64,000 bases of DNA from Rhodoluna limnophila (GCF_005845365.1 NZ_CP040509.1:496001-560000), one strand, 5' to 3'; numbered from the stretch's first letter, positions 8,196 through 17,304 are shown. A program made the numbers and translations. The notes: generated by a model not told the origin, from the sequence alone.

Positions 8196-10022
8196 CTAAA
8201 CCGCTTGGTTTTCTTGAGTCGCCGGCCCAGAATCGTAAATCTCTGACAGAGCCGGTGCAAAGTCACAAAGCACAGTCTCACGCTTGATCTTTAGCGATGG
8301 GGTTAGGTGCCCGCTGTCTTCGCTTAGCTCTTGGGTTAGTACTACAAATTTGCGGATCGACTCAGCCTTAGAAACCGACTTGTTTACGCGGTCTACTGCA
8401 GTCTGAATTTCAGCGATAACCGCTGGCTCCTTAGCCGCCTCGGCAAGGCTTAGGTCTTTGTTTAGGCCGTGATTAGCCAGCCACATCGGAAGCATTTCAG
8501 GGTCAAGTGAAATCAGGGCCGCCACGAAAGGCTTCTGATCTCCGACCACAATTGCCTGTCCGATTAGTGGATTGGCGCGCAGCGGGTCTTCGAGCGGCGC
8601 TGGTGCAACGTTTTTTCCACCGGCGGTGACGATCAATTCTTTCTTTCGGCCGGTAATGCTCAAGAAGCCGTCTTCATCCAGTTCACCGATGTCGCCGGTC
8701 TTGAACCATTCGCCCTCCATGGTGGCTGCAGTGGCTGCAGGGTTTCGCCAGTAACCACGCATGATGTTGATTCCGCGAAGCCAGATCTCGCCGTCCTCGG
8801 CAATCTTGATGCCGGTGCCCGGCAACATACGACCAACCTTGCCGATTTTCAGCGAGTTTGGGCGACCAATCATGGCCGGTGCGGTGGTCTCAGTGAGTCC
8901 GTAGCCCTCGAGCACAATGAGTCCAATTGCGCGATAGAAGTGGCCAAGGCGCGCACCCAGTGGGGCACCACCCGAAACCGCGTAGTCAACGCGGCCACCC
9001 ATAGCAGCGCGAAGTTTTTTGTAAACCAAAACATCGAAAAGCTTGTGTTGAATCTTCAGGCCAAGGCCTGGGCCCTTTGGTGTGTCCAGCGCCTTTGAGT
9101 AGGCAATCGCGGTGTACGCCGCCTTGCGGAAAATGTTGCCCTTGCCGGCTGCCTCAGCTTTCTGCTCGGCTGAGTTGTAAACCTTTTCAAACACGCGAGG
9201 AACTGCCAAAAGGAAGTGAGGTTTGAAACTAGCCATCGCCGGGCCGACATTCTTGGAATCAGGTTGGTGGCCAACCTTAACGCCTCCGTGAACGGCCAGC
9301 ACTGAGATGAATCGGGCGAATACGTGTGCCAGAGGAATGAAGAGCAATGTGCTGTTTCCCTCTTTGACAACCATCGGAAGTTCGAGAGTCGCGTTTTTGC
9401 TCAGTTCGACGAAGCCGCGGTGAGTTAGCTCACAACCCTTTGGTTTGCCGGTGGTACCCGAGGTGTAGATTATGGTCGCGAGATCTGACAGTTTTGGAAT
9501 CCGGCGGCGAGCTTGCACTTCGTCATCGGTGACGGATCTGCCTTCTCTAACCAGTAGTTCAATGTCTCCGTTGTCGATGGTCCAAACTTGGCGGCACAGG
9601 GGAGCACTTGCCATAATTTCTTGGAATCGGGCCTTGTGCTCGTCGTTCTCGACGAAAAGCGCCACGCAGTCGGAGTCTGACAAAATCCATTCGATTTGGC
9701 TTGGTGCTGAAGATTCGTAGACCGGAACCGATACTGCGCCGATATACCAAATCGCAAAATCCAGAACGGTCCACTCGTAGCGGGTGCGGCTCATGATGCC
9801 AACAGCTTGCCCAGGCTGGATTCCAGCTGCGATAAGGCCCTTGGCGACGGAGATAACCTGCTCTTCAAAAGCCTTAGCAGAAACGTCTTCCCATTGGCCG
9901 GGTGATGACTCGATGGCAAAGAGTGGAAGATTTGGGGTCTTTTGTGCTCGATTCGCTAAAAGATCCGAGATGTTTTCTGACTCGTCTGAGACAACAATTG
10001 GTGCAACATCGTAAGTCTTCAT
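8196..10022 (-). CDS. long-chain fatty-acid-CoA ligase (FadD15-like)
   Basis: This 608-residue member of the adenylate-forming superfamily activates fatty acids to acyl-CoA through an acyl-AMP. Visible signatures are the P-loop-like IIYTSGTTGKPKG motif, EGYGLTET, the TGDIGELDEDGF segment and the ELIVTAGGKNVAP region near the C-terminal hinge. The closest named relative by length and motif style is FadD15 (Rv2187), which lies in the same chromosomal neighbourhood as plsC, aroG and pknL in mycobacteria. The ATG is preceded by GGAGGGG on the minus strand. It is divergent from the glucokinase gene. Chain-length preference is not readable. Confidence 0.9.
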   Translation of the reverse strand: MKTYDVAPIVVSDESENISDLLANRAQKTPNLPLFAIESSPGQWEDVSAKAFEEQVISVAKGLIAAGIQPGQAVGIMSRTRYEWTVLDFAIWYIGAVSVPVYESSAPSQIEWILSDSDCVALFVENDEHKARFQEIMASAPLCRQVWTIDNGDIELLVREGRSVTDDEVQARRRIPKLSDLATIIYTSGTTGKPKGCELTHRGFVELSKNATLELPMVVKEGNSTLLFIPLAHVFARFISVLAVHGGVKVGHQPDSKNVGPAMASFKPHFLLAVPRVFEKVYNSAEQKAEAAGKGNIFRKAAYTAIAYSKALDTPKGPGLGLKIQHKLFDVLVYKKLRAAMGGRVDYAVSGGAPLGARLGHFYRAIGLIVLEGYGLTETTAPAMIGRPNSLKIGKVGRMLPGTGIKIAEDGEIWLRGINIMRGYWRNPAATAATMEGEWFKTGDIGELDEDGFLSITGRKKELIVTAGGKNVAPAPLEDPLRANPLIGQAIVVGDQKPFVAALISLDPEMLPMWLANHGLNKDLSLAEAAKEPAVIAEIQTAVDRVNKSVSKAESIRKFVVLTQELSEDSGHLTPSLKIKRETVLCDFAPALSEIYDSGPATQENQAV

Positions 10023-10147
10023 TGACCCCTCCAGGCTCGATACTTTCCATAACTCTACTTGTCGTTTTCACTAATTTTGCACTGATTAGGCCAATCGTTT
10101 TTGCCGCCCAAGCTAAACTTTTACGAAGCGAATGGCCAAGTGGCCTG

Positions 10148-10167
10148 AGAGGGAGATTTTTCCCTCT
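10148..10167 (+). repeat. hairpin in the glucokinase leader
   Basis: AGAGGGA (10148-10154) and TCCCTCT (10161-10167) form a perfect 7-bp stem with a 6-base loop, 33 bases before the start codon. Just upstream, GGCCA-AG-TGGCC (10134-10145) is a second small inverted repeat. No U-run follows, so it is not a normal terminator. It could be an operator or a leader structure. Confidence 0.35.
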
Positions 10168-10199
10168 AAATCAAGCAGTTCGGACACCTAGAGGACACC

Positions 10200-11150
10200 A
10201 TGTATTCAATCGGAATTGACATCGGCGGAACCAAAATTGCGGGTGCCCTGGTCGATGAGTCCGGCCAAATCGTGAATGAACTTCGAGTACCGACCCCGGT
10301 TGAAGATCCGGCTGCGTTGGTTGATGCAGTTGTTGGTGTGATCAGTGAACTGCGCAATGGCCACGAAGTCCTTGGGGCCGGAGTCGCAATGGCCGGCTTT
10401 ATCGATGCAGCCCAATCGGCTGTTATCTACGGCACTAACTTTGGCTGGAAGAACTACCCGCTTAAGGCTGAAATTGAAGCCAAGCTCGACATTCCGGTAA
10501 TTATCGAGAATGATGCCAACGCTGCAGCTTGGGCGGAGTACCGATTCGGTGCCGGCAAGGGCTTCCAGCACATGGTCATGCTAACCCTGGGAACTGGCGT
10601 TGGCGGTGCAGTCATCGTTGACGGGCGTATGCTTCGCGGCGGTTTTGGAGTGGCCGGTGAACTCGGGCACATGCGCGTTGTTCCAAACGGCGTTGAATGT
10701 GGCTGCGGGCAACGCGGCTGCATCGAGTCTTATGCCTCGGGTACAGCGCTGGTTAGAACCGCCCGCGAATTGGTCGCCTCGGGTGACCCGCTCGGTGCTC
10801 GACTAGGTGAGCTGGCCGACCAGGCTGGTGAACTAACCGGTGTTCAGGTTTACGAGGCAATCCTCGAGGGTGATGCCGGAGCCAGAAAGCTGTTGGCTGA
10901 TGTCGGCTCTTGGACTGGCCAAGCCATTGCCTCACTTAGCGCAATCCTTGACCCGCAGATCGTGGTGATCGGCGGCGGCGTGAGCGCTGCAGGTGAATTA
11001 CTGTTGGGCTCAATTCGAGACGCCTACCGCAAGCACATGCCAGCAGCTGGTTTTAGGCCAGAACTCAAAATTGTGACAGCCGAATTTGTGAATGATGCGG
11101 GTGTGGTCGGTGCCGCTGACCTGGCCCGAGTCTCACTAGCCTCGAGATAA
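10200..11150 (+). CDS. glk: ROK-family glucokinase
   Basis: This 316-residue ROK-family sugar kinase probably makes glucose 6-phosphate. Visible are the N-terminal phosphate-binding IGIDIGGTKIAGA, the catalytic stretch IIENDANAAAWAE, and the zinc-binding CGCGQRGCIE that defines ROK kinases, followed by the GGGVSAAGE C-terminal motif. It lacks an N-terminal helix-turn-helix, so it is an enzyme rather than a ROK repressor. GAGGA lies eight bases before the ATG. PlsC follows 40 bases downstream with its own ribosome binding site. Glucose is inferred from the family; other hexoses or N-acetyl sugars are possible. Confidence 0.88.
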   Translation: MYSIGIDIGGTKIAGALVDESGQIVNELRVPTPVEDPAALVDAVVGVISELRNGHEVLGAGVAMAGFIDAAQSAVIYGTNFGWKNYPLKAEIEAKLDIPVIIENDANAAAWAEYRFGAGKGFQHMVMLTLGTGVGGAVIVDGRMLRGGFGVAGELGHMRVVPNGVECGCGQRGCIESYASGTALVRTARELVASGDPLGARLGELADQAGELTGVQVYEAILEGDAGARKLLADVGSWTGQAIASLSAILDPQIVVIGGGVSAAGELLLGSIRDAYRKHMPAAGFRPELKIVTAEFVNDAGVVGAADLARVSLASR

Positions 11151-11190
11151 ACTAGAAGTTCACCTAGGTACCGAGAAAGGGGATCAGGCT

Positions 11191-11880
11191 GTGGCGTACT
11201 TTATTTTCAAAACCCTGATTCTCGGCCCACTGCTGCGTGTTCTTTTTAGGCCATGGGTGCGCGGAATGGAGAACATTCCAAGCACCGGAGCAGCGATTTT
11301 GGCATCCAACCACCTTTCGTTTTCGGATTCCATCTTTTTGCCATTGCAAACACGACGCCCTGTTGTTTTCTTGGCCAAGAGTGAGTACTTCACCGGCAAG
11401 GGCATCAAGGGTGCTTTGGTTCGCTGGTTCTTCAAGTCAACTGGGCAGTTGCCGATCGACCGTTCGGGCGGAAAAGCTTCTGAGGCGTCGTTGAATACCG
11501 GCCTAGGAGTGCTTGGCCAGGGACAATTGCTGGGCATTTATCCAGAGGGCACTAGAAGCCCAGATGGACGGCTTTACCGTGGGCGAACCGGAATTGCTCG
11601 CATGGTCCTGGAGGCCAAAGTGCCAGTGATTCCGGTGGCGATGATTGACACCGAGAAGGTGCAGCCAATCGGTCAGCGTATGCCGAAAATTCGACGCATC
11701 GGTATTGTGGTGGGAGAGCCTTTGGATTTCTCCAGATTTGATGGCATGGAGGGTGACCGCATTGTCTTGCGCGCCGTCACCGATGAAATCATGTACGAAT
11801 TGCAAAAACTAAGTGGCCAAGAGTACGTCGATGCCTACGCATCGTCAGTAAAAGAAAAACGAGCTCGTCTCGCAAGGTAG
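11191..11880 (+). CDS. plsC: 1-acyl-sn-glycerol-3-phosphate acyltransferase family protein
   Basis: This 229-residue membrane-associated acyltransferase most likely makes phosphatidic acid from lysophosphatidic acid. Motif I is NHLSFSD (catalytic His41 and Asp46) and motif III is the PEGTRSPDG region around residue 117. A short hydrophobic N-terminus could anchor it. The GTG start at 11191 follows AAAGGGG at a good distance. It sits between glk and aroG as in the mycobacterial Rv2182c-Rv2178c neighbourhood. Acyl or acceptor specificity is not proven. Confidence 0.88.
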   Translation: MAYFIFKTLILGPLLRVLFRPWVRGMENIPSTGAAILASNHLSFSDSIFLPLQTRRPVVFLAKSEYFTGKGIKGALVRWFFKSTGQLPIDRSGGKASEASLNTGLGVLGQGQLLGIYPEGTRSPDGRLYRGRTGIARMVLEAKVPVIPVAMIDTEKVQPIGQRMPKIRRIGIVVGEPLDFSRFDGMEGDRIVLRAVTDEIMYELQKLSGQEYVDAYASSVKEKRARLAR

Positions 11881-11891
11881 AAAGTAGCAAA

Positions 11892-13253
11892 ATGAACGAA
11901 CATGTAGTTGCGCCGGATCCAGCTGTACTTGCCGGGCTCGACAACTATCTAAAGTTGCCTGCAGCTCAGCAGCCATCATGGCCTGACGCTGCCGCGGTTG
12001 CTGACGTTCGTGCGGAACTTGCAACCTTGCCACCTTTGGTTTTTGCCGGTGAAGTAGACATTTTGCGTGATCGCCTCGCTCAGGCCGCTTCTGGCAAGGC
12101 GTTCTTGCTTCAGGGTGGTGACTGCGCCGAGACTTTTGTTGACGCAACAGCAGATCGAATTCGCAACCGAGTCAAGACCCTGCTTCAGATGGCTGTCGTT
12201 CTGACTTACGGCGCTTCGATGCCGGTTATCAAGATGGGCCGCATGGCGGGTCAGTTTGCTAAACCTCGTTCCAGCGATAACGAAACCCGTGGTGACGTTA
12301 CTCTGCCTGCATTCCGAGGCGACATCATCAACGGGTACGACTTCACAGCAGAAGCACGTGTTCCAGACCCTAAGCGCATGATCAAGGCCTACAACACCTC
12401 GGCCTCTACGCTAAACCTCATTCGTGCATTCACCATGGGCGGATTTGCCGACTTGCGTTCGGTTCACGAATGGAACCGTGGATTTGCTAACAATCCAGCC
12501 AACGAACGTTACCTATCTTTGGCTCAAGAGATCGATCGTGCCATTAAGTTCATGGCTGCCTGTGGTGCAGACTTCAACGAACTTCGGACCACCGAGTTTT
12601 ACGTGAGCCACGAGGGCCTATTGATGGACTACGAGCGCCCGCTCACCAGAATCGACTCACGAACCGGTAACCCTTACATCACCTCAGGTCACTTCATCTG
12701 GATTGGTGAACGCACCCGTCAGATGGACCACGCTCACGTTGATTACCTATCGCGCGTGCGCAACCCAATCGGTGTCAAACTGGGCCCGACAACTCAGGTT
12801 GAGGATGTCATTGAGCTGATTGAGAAGCTCGACCCAAACCGCGAACCAGGACGCTTGACCTTCATTACCCGCATGGGTGCCGGCAAAATCCGCGATGAAT
12901 TGCCGAAGCTGGTTGAAGCGGTCCGCGACTCTGAGGCCAACCCGCTGTGGATCACCGACCCGATGCACGGCAACGGAATCACAACCAAGAATGGTTTCAA
13001 GTCTCGTCGCTTTGACGATGTGATGAACGAAGTTCAAGGCTTCTTTGAGGTTCACAAGGCTGCGGGCACATTCCCAGGCGGTGTTCACGTTGAACTCACC
13101 GGCGATGACGTTGCCGAGTGTCTTGGTGGATCAGAGCAGATTGACGAGGCGAGCCTAGAGGACCGCTACGAATCAGTTTGCGACCCACGCTTGAACCACA
13201 TGCAGTCACTGGAGCTTGCGTTCTTGGTGGCTGAGCAGCTGGCCAAGAGATAA
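11892..13253 (+). CDS. aroG: class II DAHP synthase
   Basis: This 453-residue enzyme condenses phosphoenolpyruvate and erythrose 4-phosphate, the first step of the shikimate pathway to aromatic amino acids. Length and motifs match the class II (plant/actinobacterial) type: FLLQGGDCAETF near residue 75, then GRMAGQFAKPRS, NPITSGH-like and WITDPMHGN segments carrying the metal and substrate ligands. It starts 11 bases after plsC and is probably co-transcribed with it. A strong bidirectional terminator follows and also serves the convergent kinase gene. Confidence 0.96.
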   Translation: MNEHVVAPDPAVLAGLDNYLKLPAAQQPSWPDAAAVADVRAELATLPPLVFAGEVDILRDRLAQAASGKAFLLQGGDCAETFVDATADRIRNRVKTLLQMAVVLTYGASMPVIKMGRMAGQFAKPRSSDNETRGDVTLPAFRGDIINGYDFTAEARVPDPKRMIKAYNTSASTLNLIRAFTMGGFADLRSVHEWNRGFANNPANERYLSLAQEIDRAIKFMAACGADFNELRTTEFYVSHEGLLMDYERPLTRIDSRTGNPYITSGHFIWIGERTRQMDHAHVDYLSRVRNPIGVKLGPTTQVEDVIELIEKLDPNREPGRLTFITRMGAGKIRDELPKLVEAVRDSEANPLWITDPMHGNGITTKNGFKSRRFDDVMNEVQGFFEVHKAAGTFPGGVHVELTGDDVAECLGGSEQIDEASLEDRYESVCDPRLNHMQSLELAFLVAEQLAKR

Positions 13254-13261
13254 GCCAAAAA

Positions 13262-13287
13262 ATAGACCCTACGGGGTCTATTTTTTT
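13262..13287. terminator. bidirectional intrinsic terminator between aroG and the PASTA kinase gene
   Basis: ATAGACCC (13262-13269) and GGGTCTAT (13274-13281) form an 8-bp stem with a 4-base loop, flanked by A-rich sequence on the left and a T-run on the right. It can therefore end transcripts from both directions. Confidence 0.85.
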
Positions 13288-13289
13288 AC

Positions 13290-15233
13290 CTAGCGAGAGT
13301 AAATCGTGACGGTGGAGCCGCGCTTCAAGAGCGTTCCTTCTGGGTGGCTGACGCGCTTCACTGTCACCACACCCCACTTGCTGCTGAGTTGGTTAGTGTC
13401 AATGGTCGCTTTGAAGCCGGATGATTCGAGAGCGCCTTGCGCGGCAAGAATGGTTTCACCAACAACCGCTGGTACTGCGACCAAATCTGGCCCCTTCGAA
13501 ATTATCAGGGTGACATTACCGCCTGTGGTCAAAGCATCAGCTTCGGGAACCAAAGAAATCACTTGACCCGCGCTGACTGTGTCGCTGAATTCCTCAGAGA
13601 TTGTCGAAACGCTAAGGCCCACGGCCTCAAGAGCTGCAACTGCAACAGCTTTGTCCAGGCCAGCAACTACGGGAATTGGCCCGAGCGAAATCTTGACGTC
13701 CACTGCAGTGCCAACTTCTACTTCTGCCTTGCCATCCAGGCTGCTGGCAAAAATTTGACCTATTGTGGCGTTGTCGAACCAGGATGAAACGGCTCCAATC
13801 CGCAGTCCGGCCTTGATCAGGGCTGCCGTGGCTTCAGCCACGTTGAGCCCGGTGATTTCTGGGACAGCCACCATTCGCTTGCCTTCGGATACGTACAGTT
13901 TGATGGCCCCTCCGAAGTGTAAGGCTCCGCTGGGCGGATCAGTCCGGGTAACTAGGCCTGCTGCCACCGAGTCACTTGTCTCGGTCAAAACCTCAAATTC
14001 AGCGCCGATAGCGTTCAGCGCTACTTCGGCTTGTTCCAGCGTGCGATTGGTAAGTTCGGGCACTGTTGCAAACCCGCCGGGGCCGCTGGAGAACCACCAG
14101 CCGGCACCAGAGCCCAGCAGAACAATCAGCACGGTCGCCAAAGCCAATCGAAGCCCGCGGCGCTTACGACCGAGCTTGACTAATCCTGAATCAGCTGCCG
14201 GCGTTAGCGAGTCCGCTGCTGCGAGATCTGAATCCAGGACCTGCGTTTGACCGAGCTCAGAAAGCACAGCTGTTTCGTTTCCGGCTAGGTTTCCGGCGGT
14301 AAAAATTTGGGTGGCGTCGGGGTCGACAGCATCGGTGGGCAAGACAGTGGTGGCGGAATTTAGGTCTACTGGGCGATCAGGGGTAAGTCTGATCGTTTGG
14401 TTCCCAGCCTTTAGCTCGGTTCTAGCCCGCTTCACCACTTCAAGTAATTCGCCGGCATCCACCGGGCGGTGGGCAGCTTCGCGCGCTGTAGCCCAAAGGA
14501 CAATTTCATCGACCAGCGGGCCAACCTTCGGATTCAGCGTCGAAGGGGCTGGAACCGAGAGGTGAGCGTGTTGATAGGCAATCTGAACTGCCTGTTCACC
14601 CTTGAAAGGCTGGCTGCCGGTGAGCATCTCAAAAAGTATGATTCCAGCGGCGTAAACATCGCTCCTGGCATCGGCTGTTCCCCGGGTGATAAGTTCCGGA
14701 GACAGGTATGCCACAGTGCCAACCAGCGAACCGGTAGATGTTGCGTTGTCGATGTCTCGAGCAAGGCCAAAATCGCCCAGTTTAATGCGCCCATCATCGG
14801 CCAAGAAGATGTTTTCTGGCTTTAAGTCGCGGTGCAAAATTCCACCCCGATGAGCCGCGGCTAGGCCGGCTAGAACGGTCTCAAAAAGTTCGAGTGCCCG
14901 GGCTGGTTCGATGGCACCAAAGTCGTTTATCGCATCGCGAAGGGTGATGCCTGCAACGAACTCCATGACCATGTAGGCAATTTCGCCGTCCTCGCCCTGA
15001 TCGAAGACGTTGATGAGGTTGGGGTGCGCAAGGCGGGCAGCCATCCGGGCTTCACGAATGAATTTTTCACGAAACTCGAGGTCATTGGCTAGGTGCGGGT
15101 GAATGGCTTTTAGCGCGACTTTTCGCTGTAGCCGAAGGTCTTCTGCCAGGTATACGGTGGCCATGCCTCCGCTTGCCACAATGCGCAAAACTTGGTAGCG
15201 GTCGCCAATCAGGCGCCCGATCAAATCTGCCAT
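13290..15233 (-). CDS. pknL: transmembrane Ser/Thr protein kinase with four PASTA domains (PknL-type)
   Basis: This is a 647-residue receptor kinase. The intracellular kinase domain (about 10-270) has the glycine loop, Lys42 in VALK, HRDLKPEN with catalytic Asp136, and DFG at 154-156. A Thr-rich linker leads to one membrane helix (about 361-383), then four extracellular PASTA repeats of about 65 residues that in this family sense muropeptides or lipid II. It lies next to an Rv2175c-like gene, which is the PknL context, and just upstream of the wall-synthesis cluster. GGAGAGG precedes the ATG. The exact PknL/PknB assignment rests mainly on context, since mycobacterial PknL lacks PASTA repeats while the corynebacterial form has them. 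Confidence 0.9.
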   Translation of the reverse strand: MADLIGRLIGDRYQVLRIVASGGMATVYLAEDLRLQRKVALKAIHPHLANDLEFREKFIREARMAARLAHPNLINVFDQGEDGEIAYMVMEFVAGITLRDAINDFGAIEPARALELFETVLAGLAAAHRGGILHRDLKPENIFLADDGRIKLGDFGLARDIDNATSTGSLVGTVAYLSPELITRGTADARSDVYAAGIILFEMLTGSQPFKGEQAVQIAYQHAHLSVPAPSTLNPKVGPLVDEIVLWATAREAAHRPVDAGELLEVVKRARTELKAGNQTIRLTPDRPVDLNSATTVLPTDAVDPDATQIFTAGNLAGNETAVLSELGQTQVLDSDLAAADSLTPAADSGLVKLGRKRRGLRLALATVLIVLLGSGAGWWFSSGPGGFATVPELTNRTLEQAEVALNAIGAEFEVLTETSDSVAAGLVTRTDPPSGALHFGGAIKLYVSEGKRMVAVPEITGLNVAEATAALIKAGLRIGAVSSWFDNATIGQIFASSLDGKAEVEVGTAVDVKISLGPIPVVAGLDKAVAVAALEAVGLSVSTISEEFSDTVSAGQVISLVPEADALTTGGNVTLIISKGPDLVAVPAVVGETILAAQGALESSGFKATIDTNQLSSKWGVVTVKRVSHPEGTLLKRGSTVTIYSR

Positions 15234-15336
15234 GGTAGGCCTCTCCGGGTTGTCTGCCGGTGTTCGGCAACTCTAAATATCATCCCACGGGCTGTGGGAT
15301 TGCTGAACTTAGCTCAAGGTGTGGCAGTCTTGTCTT

Positions 15337-15681
15337 GTGAATGATGTTCTAGATAGTGTGACCAATTGGCTGACCGTTCCTGAAGCGGCTGAAGAACTAA
15401 ATGTCCCGTTGGGCAGGGTTCGCCGCATGTTAGAAGAGCATCAGTTGATTGCCGCCAGACGGGACGGGGTCCTAAAGATTCCAGCTGAGGTTATCGTCGA
15501 CGGTGAACCTCTGGCCAGCCTTCAGGGAACAATGATTGTTCTTCTGGACTGCGTCCTAACCGAGCAGGAGGCTGTCGAATGGCTCTACACCTTCGACGAT
15601 TCATTGCCTGGTACCCCGATGGAGTTTCTCTTGAAAGGTCACAAATCGGCAGTTCGCCGACTTGCAATGCTGCTTGCCTAA
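15337..15681 (+). CDS. Rv2175c-like DNA-binding protein
   Basis: This small protein (114 residues from GTG 15337) has an N-terminal winged helix-turn-helix (WLTVPEAAEELNVPLGRVRRMLEE) and a C-terminal domain that matches the Rv2175c family (LLDCVLTEQEAVEWLYTFDDSLPGTPMEFL). In M. tuberculosis the Rv2175c protein binds DNA and is phosphorylated by the adjacent kinase PknL; here the kinase gene is divergent over about 100 bases. A GTG at 15319 could extend it by six residues. I prefer 15337 because CAGTCT lies six bases before it, like other leaderless starts here. Its stop abuts the convergent prenyl synthase gene. Confidence 0.75.
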   Translation: MNDVLDSVTNWLTVPEAAEELNVPLGRVRRMLEEHQLIAARRDGVLKIPAEVIVDGEPLASLQGTMIVLLDCVLTEQEAVEWLYTFDDSLPGTPMEFLLKGHKSAVRRLAMLLA

Positions 15682-16797
15682 CTAGGCCTGGCGGTTAATC
15701 ACCTTCAGAGCGAGTTCGCGGAGTTGATCCTTCGCACGGGCATCGATGTCCAAGGTCTGCAGGGCATTCATGCTCTCTTCTGCAAGCTCCTCAATCATTC
15801 TTTCGCTCTTGGCCAATGCACCAGATTCGGTGATGGTCCGCTGTAAGAATCCAATTTGCTCGCCATCGAGGCTTCGGCTGGTCAAAAGCTCATCAAAAAT
15901 TCGTCCAACTGATGGCGTCAAGGTTTCTCTGGTCAATCCGATAAGCACGGTGCGCTTGCCTTCGCGAAGGTCATCTCCTGCGGGTTTGCCGGTGACGGCC
16001 GGGTCGCCAAAAACACCGAGAACATCATCGCGTAACTGAAAAGCCATTCCAAGGGGAATTCCAAAGGCAGATAAGCCACGGAGCAGGCCTGATCCTGCGC
16101 CTGCAAAAGCGGCGCCGATCAGCAGCGGGGCTTCGATGCTGTACTTTGCGGTCTTGTAAAGCATCACTCGATTAGCGCGCCCCACAGACTCCGAAACCGG
16201 CCTGGTCATAGCTGCATTTTCTTCGAGGACGTCAAGGTACTGGCCGGCCATAACTTCAACGCGCATTTTGCTGAACTCATTGCGGCAAGCAGCCTGAATC
16301 TCATCAGATGGAGCGTTCAGCAGCGCAGTTCCAAAAATTTCGCTGCTCCAGCCGAGCATTAGGTCGCCAACGAGCACCGATCCGGCGACACCAAAGCGCT
16401 CGTGGCTTCCGGCCCAAGAAGAGTCGGCATGCAGCAGTTCAAAGCGTTTGTGCACCGCCGGCGCGCCACGGCGGGTGTCAGATTGATCTAGGAGGTCGTC
16501 GTGAACCAGGGCGGCAGCGTGAAACATCTCTAGTGCTGCGGTGATGCCAACAATGGCCTCGGCTGACTTTTGACGTTCGGCCTCGGTCTGCTGAAACCCA
16601 GATGTGCTGAGCGCGCCAACCCATGACCAGTAGGCAAATAGAGCCCTGAAGCGCTTGCCGCCCTGCAGTAGGTCTTTTGTGTAGTCGACAAGCGGGGAGA
16701 GGTCTTCTGAGATCAGATCAAAATCTTGTCTCTGTGCTGCACAGAATTCATCCAGGTGCTCTTGAATCAGGCTAAGTAATACTTTGGTTTCGCTCAC
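15682..16797 (-). CDS. polyprenyl diphosphate synthase
   Basis: This 371-residue trans-prenyltransferase condenses isopentenyl diphosphate onto allylic diphosphates. The first aspartate-rich motif is VHDDLLDQSDTRRG. The second is LRDDVLGVFGD, where the usual last Asp of DDxxD is Gly, a common variant in actinobacterial short- and medium-chain synthases. The family and neighbourhood (next to Rv2175c and DUF3040 genes) match mycobacterial IdsA2 (Rv2173). The product could be geranylgeranyl diphosphate for carotenoids or a longer chain for menaquinone; chain length cannot be fixed by reading. The GTG start has no ribosome binding site but TAGGCT six bases upstream. Confidence 0.87.
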   Translation of the reverse strand: MSETKVLLSLIQEHLDEFCAAQRQDFDLISEDLSPLVDYTKDLLQGGKRFRALFAYWSWVGALSTSGFQQTEAERQKSAEAIVGITAALEMFHAAALVHDDLLDQSDTRRGAPAVHKRFELLHADSSWAGSHERFGVAGSVLVGDLMLGWSSEIFGTALLNAPSDEIQAACRNEFSKMRVEVMAGQYLDVLEENAAMTRPVSESVGRANRVMLYKTAKYSIEAPLLIGAAFAGAGSGLLRGLSAFGIPLGMAFQLRDDVLGVFGDPAVTGKPAGDDLREGKRTVLIGLTRETLTPSVGRIFDELLTSRSLDGEQIGFLQRTITESGALAKSERMIEELAEESMNALQTLDIDARAKDQLRELALKVINRQA

Positions 16798-16809
16798 GGG
16801 AATAGCCTA
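16798..16809 (-). promoter_or_regulatory. candidate leaderless promoter of the prenyl synthase gene
   Basis: On the minus strand TAGGCT (16809-16804) is followed by six bases and then the GTG start. No Shine-Dalgarno sequence is present. Confidence 0.45.
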
Positions 16810-16869
16810 ACGGCCACAAGGTGTTTAGACTTTTACCAGTGGGTTTACCACACACCAAAGGAGCATCTA

Positions 16870-17241
16870 ATGGGTCTTTCCGAGCGTGAACAACGCCTTT
16901 TGGATGAGATGGAGCGCAGTCTCTACGCGACCGACGCCGACCTTGTCTCCAAACTGAGCCGGCCAGCAACATTTTCTCCACGAAGAATCATCGGCGGTCT
17001 AGCCGTCAGCGTTATTGGTATCTCATTGCTGATAGTCGCCGTGATGCTCCAGTTTGCGCTGTTTGGTGTCGTCGGATTCCTGGTTATGCTTACCGGCCTA
17101 ATCCTGGCCAGCTCGAATTCTGGTGTCGCAAAGGCTCCGTCAGTCGCTGCCTCAACCGGTAAATCAGCTCCAAAAGCCACCAAAAAAGAGTTCAACCGAA
17201 GCTTTTTTGAAGATCGCTGGGATAAACGCCAGGGCCAGTAA
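16870..17241 (+). CDS. DUF3040 membrane protein
   Basis: This 123-residue protein begins GLSEREQRLLDEME and has the acidic-Leu N-terminus typical of DUF3040. Two closely spaced membrane helices follow (about residues 40-60 and 63-82), then a Ser/Lys-rich tail. Orthologues (for example Rv2169c) sit just upstream of the mraZ cluster in many Actinobacteria. Its function is not known. AAAGGAG gives a good ribosome binding site, and TAGACT at 16826-16831 is a plausible -10 element. A strong terminator separates it from mraZ. Confidence 0.85.
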   Translation: MGLSEREQRLLDEMERSLYATDADLVSKLSRPATFSPRRIIGGLAVSVIGISLLIVAVMLQFALFGVVGFLVMLTGLILASSNSGVAKAPSVAASTGKSAPKATKKEFNRSFFEDRWDKRQGQ

Positions 17242-17251
17242 CTGAATATCC

Positions 17252-17277
17252 AAAATCCACCCTTCGGGGTGGATTTT
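17252..17277 (+). terminator. intrinsic terminator after the DUF3040 gene
   Basis: AAAATCCACCC (17252-17262) pairs perfectly with GGGTGGATTTT (17267-17277) across a TTCG tetraloop, ending in a T-run. It insulates the mraZ operon from upstream transcription. Confidence 0.88.
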
Positions 17278-17304
17278 TTGGTTTAACTGGGCTTTTCCCT
17301 CCAC

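Noticed and set aside
15319-15336. GTG 15319 as start of the Rv2175c-like gene
   Set aside because: It leaves no ribosome binding site and adds residues outside the conserved domain; GTG 15337 fits the leaderless pattern better. Not excluded.
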